Source: Hydrangea macrophylla
Taxonomy: Eukaryota > Streptophyta > Magnoliopsida > Cornales > Hydrangeaceae
Reading direction: 5' to 3'
Assembly: GCA_033977485.1 (NCBI GenBank)
Contig: CM066994.1
Span: 117,638,458-117,702,457 of the forward strand
Length of the DNA: 64,000 nt
The notes under the pieces were generated by a model. It did no database searches. It worked only from the letters and a program-made list of their open reading frames with translations, and was not told the DNA's origin. This document shows, piece after piece, positions 55,726 through 64,000 of the stretch. How positions within the stretch are numbered: the first letter of the stretch is position 1; every line of letters begins with the position of its first letter. A program made the position numbers and the translations under genes.

Positions 55726-57688
55726 GTATTAGTGAGAAATTTTTTATCAAAGTTTTTCTGTGTGTGTGATTGAATTTGAGAAAAATATTGCGTAAATGGA
55801 TCTTTTATTATAAGTGAAAATTGCCCATCTAGGGCTGTGAATGCATGAATTGTTCAACACATTTATTTGGAGTGCAAAGACAAGAATGTCTTACCAAACC
55901 AACGTGTACATTTTCCATTATCAGATTTAATGTGGCAAATTTCTCAATAATTTCATGATTTTTGAGAATATATAAAAGTGGGAAATTTCTCACAAAATAT
56001 TTGTCGTGGGAAGTATTCCTCTTTTCCATTGCAATTTAATTATGTTTGGCAGAAATATGTTGACATATATTTTTGAGAACGAGTTATTAATAAGTGAAAA
56101 AATCACCTATTTCTCACTGAATTTCTCATTGACCTTTTGTCTACACCTTAATCAAAGCTTGGGCATGGGCATTTGCATGTGTTGCTGAATATACTAGAGA
56201 ATTCTTTCACAAAGGAGGGCTATGAATCACACCAATTTGCTCAAACACTTCAATTGCAAATGGAATGAAAGAACATGGAACTTTTTTTAGATGAAAACTT
56301 TACCTTTTGTAATTTATATACACGATTGTCTTCTTAGATATTTGGAACAATTGTAATATTATTGAAGGAATGTAGTGAATATGGCGCACATATGGTAGTC
56401 TGATTCATGGAAAAATTTTGTAAGCATATGTTATATGTGAATATACTATCAGCAATAACATGTTTTTTTTTTTTGGTTACCCAAACTCAGCCCATTTCAA
56501 CTATTTTATTGAGAAATTTCTCAAAGTGCGAATTTGAGTGAGAAATTCTTCACTGAAAGTGAGAAATTTGTCATATTGTCATGAAATGTTCATCCAAATC
56601 CAATTGAATTTAAAAAATGAATGGATGTTGAGCCAAAAAAAAAAAAAAATACGAACTCAACTATGTGTAAAACTAGCTTTTCAACCCATGCAATGCACGT
56701 GAGAAATTTTTAAGGATGAATTGAAAATTGAATTGAGTGGTATTATATTTGAAAATGAGAGAAAATGTATAACGGGTCTAATTAATGGTGAAATTAAGAA
56801 TAAATAAAATGTATAGAATAAATTTGGGAAGCCTCAATATACATTTGTCTTGGTTGTCCATTAGTTTTACATGTGACATTTTGAGACTTCCATATTATAA
56901 TAATATAATAAGATTTCATACGTGTATAATTTGAGAAATTACTCACCCAGATAAGTTAGAAATTTCACACTATGTTAAGTGAGAAATTTCACACACAACT
57001 AAATACGAACTCAGAATATTGTATAATTATCGTATAAATATAGATGCTGAAAATCAAAACTCAAAATTTAAAGATTCCAAAAATAACATGATTCAATCCC
57101 CTTACCCTCTAATTTAGGAATCTTCCTGATTTTATGCAACAAGTCGTTATCACTACTCAAATGCTAAGAGACGGTTACAATATTAAAACAAAAATTATTT
57201 GAAAGTAAACAAACTAAATATAAATCCAAGGGTATATTAGTCTAAAAAAAGTACAAAAAAAATTGGGGAAAGGACTAATTGCTAAGTATAACAAGAGAAT
57301 AAGGACTAATTTATGTGTTAGAATAGTCAAAGGGACCAAATCTGTGTTGACCAACTATTCAAGGACTATATCTTATATTTATAAATATATATATATATAT
57401 ATAATGTATATATATTAGTGTAGGGTCATTATGTAATTTTCACAAAATAAGAGGATCTAAACTGTAAATTATTCTATTAGTTTTGGGTTGTCGGGTCGGA
57501 TATACCAAATCCGAATCCAATTCGTTTGCTAACAAAATATTCAAATTCAGATATTATTATCGGATATTTTCTACCAGATTTGGATCCGATCCAAATCCGA
57601 TCCGTTTACAGGCCTGATAGATCATAGATACTTATTAGATTGTTTAGCTATATATATATATATACATATCAGTTAAGTCCCCATAAAT
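55726..57688. repeat. AT-rich DNA with GAGAAATTTCTC motif block, right part
   Basis: More than ten copies of GTGAGAAATTT, GAGAAATTTCTCA or complements between 55732 and 56995 (for example 55979, 56112, 56506, 56536, 56556, 56699, 56979). (AT)n at about 57389-57404 and 57648-57662. No gene. A GGGTCGGATATACCAAATCC...GGATCCGATCC stretch at 57490-57610 is repeat-like. Confidence 0.55.
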
Positions 57689-57947
57689 GCGTTTGATAAA
57701 ATTAAAAATTAAGTACTGAAAATTTTAACTGATTTGTATTTGTAATATTGAAAACTGTGTTTCAAGAACTAAAATAGACTGCATTCGGTGATTATTTCAG
57801 TAGAAAATTTTCATTTAACGTTTTAGTGGATTTTTGACTGCTTTTTCAATTAAGTGGTATATTATCAAACGCACTGAGAAAAAATCAAGTACTGAAAATT
57901 TTCATTTTCACCACTTAATTGAGTTATCAAACACACTGTGTTTAACT
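57689..57947. mobile_element. MITE related to half of the 11698 foldback
   Basis: Begins TGCGTTTGATAAAATTAAAA, ends GAGTTATCAAACACACTG. Internal order (AGTACTGAAAA, GATTATTTCAGTAGAAA, GACTGCTTTTTCAATTAAG) follows one arm of the element at 11698-12241. Confidence 0.7.
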
Positions 57948-58012
57948 TTGCTTAATTGTTTTATTGACACTTGTGATTTTTCTGGACTGTATCTCATGAA
58001 TTTCATTTTGAG

Positions 58013-58154
58013 TAATGATTGGTGCACATAAAGTGTGCACATATAGATCTGGGCCATTAATTTCGGTAGGTCCCATGTATGCATGCATGAGCACCATTAA
58101 AATAAATGGCCCAGATCTTTATGTGCACATTTTATGTGCATATAGCATTACCCT
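58013..58154. mobile_element. Foldback MITE, about 140 bp
   Basis: Left arm GTGCACATATAGATCTGGGC and right arm GCCCAGATCTTTATGTGCAC are inverted copies; outer ends GTAATGATTGGTGC and GCATATAGCATTAC. Confidence 0.75.
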
Positions 58155-58570
58155 TTCAGTTTTCCATTGTTTGGTTCTTAATTTGTTGATGCATCTTTGG
58201 TTCTTATAACTCCATTTGCTTTTATCCAATGGTCTAATACAACAGTGCAGTCAAAAATAAATTCTTCATTTGCTAATTATTTTCTTTTCTGGGGTATACA
58301 CATCAACCTAATTTCTTGAAGTCATTCTAAAAAAATTAAAAAAAAAAAACACAAACAAACAAATTGGGGGTTTTTAGTGATTGGAATCCTTTTGATTTTT
58401 TTTTTTGTAATATCATTGTAGTAATATCATTGTAGGAAGTGAACCTTATGGCCATGTTTGTTTGGCGGGATTAGACTAATAATTTGCTTTAATTAGATAA
58501 TCGATTCAACTAATAGTATAATTCTCCTCTTTGACAGATAAATGTGTCCTATGGGTTTGAAATAGTGACC
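58155..58570. other. Intergenic DNA
   Basis: AT-rich; a GTAATATCATTGTA direct repeat at about 58408-58435. No gene. Confidence 0.4.
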
Positions 58571-61469
58571 TGTAGACACCCCAATTTTGACCGACCGTCG
58601 AATTTAGGAGAGTGTAACCTCCATATCCGATGATGACAAGGACCGGAAGATTCGAAGTATTCCAAGCTCTTCAGAAAGTTCTCTAAAACGCGGTAAAATT
58701 TCACAGAAAAGAGAAAATACCAGGTATTTAGGAGAATTCAGGTATAAAATACGATTTTCGGAAAATATCCTCAAGGATCATTTTACTTTGAAAAAAGAAA
58801 AATCCAAAAGGGGGAATTTTAGCCAAAACCGGCACACGGCGGGCTGCCGCGGCACTCAGTGACTGCCGCACGGCAGTCATAGAGTGCCGTACCGGCACTC
58901 ACCAAGTGCCGCAAAAAATTTCTGACTGCCGTTCACTTTTAAAGTCTGTATTCTGCAGAGCAATACGTATGCGTATGCAAATAAGAACAAAAACTGATAA
59001 AGTAAGACTGACAAAAACGCGGCAGTCCATTAATTTACCGCGGCATTGGATGAATGCCACGCGGCAGTAGCGGAGTGCCGCGACGGTAGTTAGCAACAGC
59101 CGCGACGGCATTCACGGACTGCCGCGGAAGTTTGTCGACTGCCGCCCTGGGTAGCAGTCTGCATAATTTCAGAAAGTACACATTGTACCAACAAATGAGA
59201 GAATTACACCTGTTTTTTGCTCCGAAATTCACCAAAAATGCCTGGTAATTTTGCCTATAAGAGAGACTAGAGATAGAACATCAAGAAGGGGGAAGGAACT
59301 ACATCAACACATTTTGGAGAGAAAAAAGAAGAGAGTTTAGAGAACTAAGAAGAAGAGTTTTGGAAGATCTTCAAAGAATACTTTGAGGATAATTTGGAGG
59401 TGATCCTCTATGTCTTAGATTGTTTGTTTATTCTTTTTCTTTTGTACTAAAATCTCTTGTTATCTTTGTTTGTCAAGAAAACTTAAAAACTCCTACCTCT
59501 AATTCTCTTTTCTTGTATGTGTTTTTCTCTTGAGAGTCTTGGAGATTTTCAATATCTCTCTTGATTCTCTTGAATATGATCCTTTGAACCTCATGTAAAG
59601 CTCATACTCTACATGAGAGTCAAGATTAGATCACCACTTTGCCTTACATAGTTGAATCCAAGTCCATGCCCATGACTTGGATCTTCTAAACTTGGTATTC
59701 AATGAAGTCATTCCCTTATTCTTCTTGAAACTTAGGAGTATTAGCCATGTCTTTGTCTCCCATGACCATCAAATGGTAGGAGTACTAAGTTGAATTCAAG
59801 CTTTGGTCTATAAGGTTTTTGAGTTCATTGTTTGGAACTTTGAGAAGTACAATCCATACTTCATCAAAATCCATATGCATAAAGTGACTTTTAATCTTCA
59901 AGGACCATCAAATGGTAAGAAAAGAAGTTAGGTTTAATCTCAACTTCATGTCTTCAATAGTTGAGGTTAACCAACAAAGTTGAACTAGCAAAATAAAAAC
60001 AGTGAGTCCACAAACTGTTTTTGATCAAAGATTTTTAGTTCGAAATCTAACCGTTGAAATCAAGTGAAATCAAAATGGAAAGTATCAATAACACATCATT
60101 CTACCACTGTAATTTTTGTTTTAAGGTGGTTTTATGTTTAGAAGGGTTTGATCATGGGTTTTGTGAGCCAACCACAATCTGTCCAAAGTTTCAGAATAGT
60201 TTCAGAACAGCAAGTCCATTTTGAAACTCATAAATCAGAAATCTAACCAAGTTTCCATGACCTCTAATAATTTTTTATAAGAACCTTAATGTGTTATGAA
60301 GGTTCCCTAAAAAGAATGAAGCAATTCGGACTTGTTTGCTATTTTTAAAAAATCATACAAGATCTCTGGACAGAGAGTTGTAAAGTGCTGAGTGATGCCT
60401 AATGTTTCCTACATTCCCGGAGATCTAACCGTTCAAACCTTGATTTTCTTTCTGGGTTAGAAACTAGACTCACAGAGGCATAACATATCCAAAATTCATT
60501 CAGATCCAACCGTTGGAAGTATTTTATTTCTATCTTTGAACATCTGGTCTGCTCTCTGTAATTCATAAAAACTGCTACTATTTTTTTTGTCTAATCTTAC
60601 TTATTTCAACTCAAATGCCTTAGGAACCAAATCATACTTTGAATAATGGTAACTTAGCTTAAATCCGAAGGCTAGGTGACCCAAATTAGCGAATAAATCC
60701 ATGTCTTATTTTTGTTCACATCCATTCATTCATGTATATTAATGCTCATAATTAGAATTAGTAATTGGATAAGGTTGGGTTTCATTGCTTGCTAGGTATA
60801 AGCTAGGGAATTAGGACTGATTGTTTGATATCGTATTATTATGTGAAGCATGTGGACTAACCTTTTGTTTTGTAGCGCTATTAAGGTATGATTTCTAGAA
60901 CTCCTCTTTAGTTTATCTTAATTTCTTGATTTTATTGATTTTTCGACTTAATGCGCAACACCTTAGAATTAGGTTTTGTCTTATGTGTATATGTGATTAG
61001 AGACTCTTTTCAGGATTTTCTTTTATTCGCATGCATTGCACGTTTACTATCGCTGCTGGATCCCGGGTAAGTTCACTTGTTCCCTATTGCATATCATATC
61101 GCTTGCTACCTGAATTATGTGGCTTTTTGAATGGTATTTTGTCAATTGCAATTTTACACCCTTTGGACATGCTTTTGTGATGTATATGTGTATATGTATT
61201 AGTTGAGGGCATGCTTAGATTAATAAATTCGATTAAAAGGATATTGAGTAGAGGCCTATCGCAAGATAGGATGAGAGAGGGTGTTTTAGTCCGACGGGCT
61301 CCTTCCTCTCTCATTCCATAATCCCCGGACCTAGTTAATCTTTGGTTTCACAAAAGATCGGTTGCTTTAAAATGGTTTCTTAATTTTCCTTTTAAAAATT
61401 AAGTGGCGACTCATTTTGTTTTCGAATTTGATTTTGAAAAGCTGTGGGTAAGTCAACCTGCGATATCCA
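58571..61469 (+). repeat. 5' LTR of the Ogre-like element
   Basis: About 2.9 kb. A GC-rich array of GCGGCA/TGCCGC words lies at 58840-59150. A TATA-like GCCTATAAGAGAG follows at about 59253-59265, just before an A/G-rich leader. The U5 end carries AAGTGGCGACTCATTTTGTT (about 61401), an echo of the primer-site word. The end CA is placed at 61469 five bases before the primer site. Confidence 0.8.
58840..59150. repeat. Array of ACTGCCGC/GCGGCAGT words
   Basis: About 20 occurrences of TGCCGC, GCGGCA or close forms in 310 bp, in both orientations, often as ACTGCCGCGGCA-like dyads, in an otherwise AT-rich LTR. Confidence 0.8.
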
Positions 61470-61474
61470 TAATC

Positions 61475-61524
61475 TGGCGACTCTGCTGGGGATCGAACCC
61501 AGAATCTCTGGTTTCGCAGACCAG
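61475..61524 (+). promoter_or_regulatory. Primer-binding site with 50-nt complementarity to the 3' half of tRNA-Arg
   Basis: TGGCGACTCTGCTGGGGATC is the usual tRNA-Arg primer site. The match does not stop after 18 bases: the complement of 61475-61524 folds as anticodon arm (CTGGT-CTGCGAA-ACCAG), variable bases AGATT, T arm (CTGGG-TTCGATC-CCCAG), the acceptor 3' strand CAGAGTC, G and CCA. The CCA, which nuclear plant tRNA genes do not encode, shows this is a copy of mature tRNA and not a gene. Confidence 0.85.
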
Positions 61525-62635
61525 AATTCTGATTTTGGGTTCACTTGAGGATTAGACTTGAAAAACATCATTTTAATCGAATTTATTAATCTTTGTGTGC
61601 CTGTTGCATTTCACTTGCATGTCCAGCCAGTCGATTGCACGGAACTATGACCTTGGAGGCTCGGGGCAACCCGGTCGGTCAAGTCATCCTGGGACTATGC
61701 GATCACCCTTGATCTCGTACCATGATTTGGTATATTAAGCGTCCTATCGGATGTGTGTCAAGGGTCCCTTATTTGACCAAAACCCAGCCTTTGCATAGTA
61801 GCTTCCATAGAACCTTTCAAAATTAGGAAATCAATTCTCGATTAGGTTTATGTGCTAGGAAGTTTTGTGTGCCCAGGAGGGATTACTTGAGATGATGACG
61901 ATACTTGCTTGATACAAGATGTATAATCTTATAATCACCTTTTAGCAATTTCTCAATATGTTCCACGACATTTGGAGAACATGCCGAACCTTGATTATAA
62001 GATTACACTTCTTATATCGCGTTAGCTAAGCATCATTGACCTTGTATGTATCCAAGCCCATGAAAAGTACGATGATGATCTTATCACGTGACCCTTCTAC
62101 CCTGAGAATTTTAAAATCAGCCTTCGAAGAATAAGATTTCCGTGGCCTTTATTCCAAACCGCTCTTTCAAAGGACTTGGGGGATTTCAAAATCAAGATTT
62201 CGAAAAAATTCATGCTTTTCAAAAACAGAAATTTTTGACCCAATCACCTTATGATCCAAAATTCTTGAAAACTGCTTCCCAAAATGGATTTCAAGAATCC
62301 CCAAATTTTTTCAAAAACTTCGAAGGATGGGAAAAGAGGGCCACAATGAATGGAGAAATCATCGTACTTGACATGAGTGAAGATCTTATGTGATTATGTG
62401 CTTATGTGTTAGGATTAGGATTTTTTTTTCTCTTCTTTTTGGCATATAGAGTAGGCACACACGCACACATGCATTGCATCCGCATAACATACAAAATAAA
62501 AGTTTTTTGCTAAAATAAAGGTAAAAAGGTATTCTAAAAAAATAAAACTTAAAATCTGCTGTAGGAGCAAAGATAGCCAATCAAGCGTGGTTCAGGGATC
62601 CTACGGCAAGACTTGTAAGGAGAGGATACGCTAAC
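61525..62635 (+). other. Untranslated leader of the Ogre-like element
   Basis: About 1.1 kb between the primer site and gag. A short open frame at 62142-62393 rich in Phe/Asn/Lys has no recognised likeness. Ogre elements can carry an extra ORF upstream of gag; I see no clear one here. Confidence 0.5.
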
Positions 62636-64000
62636 ATGGCCGAAGAAAGAAACAATGAAGAGATGACCGGATTAAGGGTACTAGTCGAACAGCAAGCGGA
62701 ACAAATGAGGAGACAGGCCGAGAACATGAACCGCATGATGGGAATGATAGAGGAGCTGAATCGCCGACAGCCGCCGCATGTAATTCCACCCATTATAGAC
62801 CCGCCTTTGGGAGGAGGAGACGGAGATTGGTTCGACGATCAAGAGGCACATTGGAATGATGCACTAAGAGCCAACAGGGACAGAGAGAAAGATGAAAAGG
62901 AGAAGCTGTTGACCGAGAAGATAGAAAAGTTGGAAAGGGTAATGCGCAAAGCTCAGGGAGTGGATACCTATCTGATGGAACTGGAAGGATTGTATGACGG
63001 AGTCCACGAAACGCTGCCAGCTGGTTTCAAAATGCCAGTTTTCGATAAGTTTGATGGCACAGGCAATCCCCGCAGTCATGTCCGAATGTGCATAGGAGCT
63101 TTTCAGCCTAGTGGACTGAGCACTACCATGATGGCTGTTCTATTTCAACAAACCTTAACAGGAGCTGCTCTGTCATGGTACCTTATACTTGAGCCAAGCA
63201 AAACCAGAGTATGGGAAGAAGTGATTAAGGCATTTGTGGCACAATACGAGTACAATCAGGATTTGGATGTTACTGTCCGAGATTTGGAAACGACCAGGCA
63301 GGGGAACAAAGAATCATTCGCCGAGTATTTGAGTCGATGGAGAGGAAAGGCAGCTAAAATGGTACAAAGGCCGCCTGAGAAAGACTAGATCCGAATGCTA
63401 ATGAAAAATCTGCAACCAGTTTATCAAGAAAAGATGAGATTTCAGTCAATCAACACCTTTGCTGAGGTATTCGATGTAGGGACGAGAATCGAAGATGCAA
63501 TTCAAGAAGGAACAATCAAGAAGGAGGAACCACAGAACCGATATCGAAGGCCCAGTTATGGATCAAATGGAGGGCACTCGGGGGGTCACTCTGGCCCCAC
63601 CGATGTCAATGCACTTAGCGAGCCTGAGAGAAAGTTCGATATCACCAGAAACCATCCAAGAGGAGGAGAGGATAAGCCACTGAGGAAGTTTTCAGATTTG
63701 GGAGTGTCACTATCAACCGCCCTCGATAGGCTGTTAGCGAAAGGGCATCTCCGTCAGCTAGAACCTCGACCCCCGCCGAGTCCACTCCCACCACACTTCA
63801 AGGGAGATCTCTACTGCAAGTATCATCAACAAAAGGGCCACTCGACGGATCGATGCATGAGATTAAGGCACGAAATCCAGGACCTCATTGACAATAAAGT
63901 GATATCCGAGCCACCTGTTAAAGCCCCCAATGTCACCAAGAATCCTCTGCCGAACCATCGTGCTGTGCCACCGCCGCGGGGTCTTTATTTCTTAGGGGTA
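62636..64000 (+). pseudogene. Gag of the Ogre-like element, one stop, open to window end
   Basis: Starts MAEERNNEEMTGLRVLVEQQ, coiled-coil N-terminus (EQQAEQMRRQAENMNRMMGM), Pro-rich linker, then the gag core (MPVFDKFDGTGNPRSHVRMC, QQTLTGAALSWYLILEPSKT, ETTRQGNKESFAEYLSRWRG). At 63386 a TAG interrupts where CAG would be expected; the same frame then stays open to 64000 and includes the zinc knuckle CKYHQQKGHSTDRC. A single C-to-T change is the only break seen. Confidence 0.85.

Larger units (their letters stand above)
58571..64000 (+). mobile_element. Ogre-like Tat-lineage retrotransposon, 5' part, runs off the window
   Basis: 5' LTR 58571-61469 (TGTAGACACCCC...GATATCCA), primer site from 61475 complementary to tRNA-Arg, leader, then gag from 62636 to the window end. 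The long LTR, the tRNA-Arg primer and the TGTAGACACCC terminus fit Ogre-type Tat elements. Protease, pol and the 3' LTR would lie to the right. Confidence 0.85.

Noticed and set aside
58899..59235. Minus-strand ORFs in the Ogre-like LTR
   Set aside because: They read the TGCCGC word array inside an LTR.
61475..61524. A tRNA-Arg gene on the minus strand
   Set aside because: Only the 3' half is present, CCA is encoded, D arm and acceptor 5' strand are missing, and the position five bases after an LTR marks it as a primer site.

Overview
This is nuclear DNA from a flowering plant, most likely a eudicot. The evidence is AT-rich, intron-bearing genes with plant-type products (a D-type cyclin, ASCC2, an IFRD-family relic), many foldback MITEs, and Ty3/gypsy elements of the plant Tat lineage with a second, archaeal-type RNase H. 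I cannot name the species.

Layout. 1-1250 is a G-poor, C-rich decayed tandem array with poly-A blocks. 1932-3561 (minus) holds two tandem related coiled-coil ORFs, the second frameshifted, next to a probable LTR from 5064. 6625-10568 is a long LTR-like block with four families of internal tandem repeats. 10.7-12.3 kb holds two MITEs. 12726-14692 is a solo LTR with a perfect CCAAA duplication. 17159-18369 (minus) is a D-type cyclin gene. 20624-23578 (plus) is a broken IFRD gene invaded by a LINE. 23593-26488 is a TIR element split by a second solo LTR (23789-26012, CAATG duplication) that carries 17 copies of a 10-bp palindrome. 28198-37843 (minus) is an apparently intact nine-exon ASCC2 gene, for which I could phase all exons. 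39390-55725 is a three-level nest of retroelements: Tat element A, interrupted inside pol by insertion C, which is interrupted by gag-only element B; all three have perfect 5-bp duplications. 58571 to the end is the 5' part of an Ogre-like Tat element (2.9-kb LTR, tRNA-Arg primer site, gag).

Only the cyclin and ASCC2 genes look like working host genes. The gag ORF of B is intact; the other element genes are broken by stops, frameshifts or insertions. The A and B LTR pairs differ by about 5% and 2% by eye, which fits the nesting order. The observations I find most unusual are: (1) the primer-binding region at 61475-61524, which matches the whole 3' half of a tRNA-Arg and reads G at the wobble position where plant genes are expected to encode A that is edited to inosine; (2) dense arrays of different short palindromes in three separate elements; and (3) the tandem antisense coiled-coil ORFs at the left edge.
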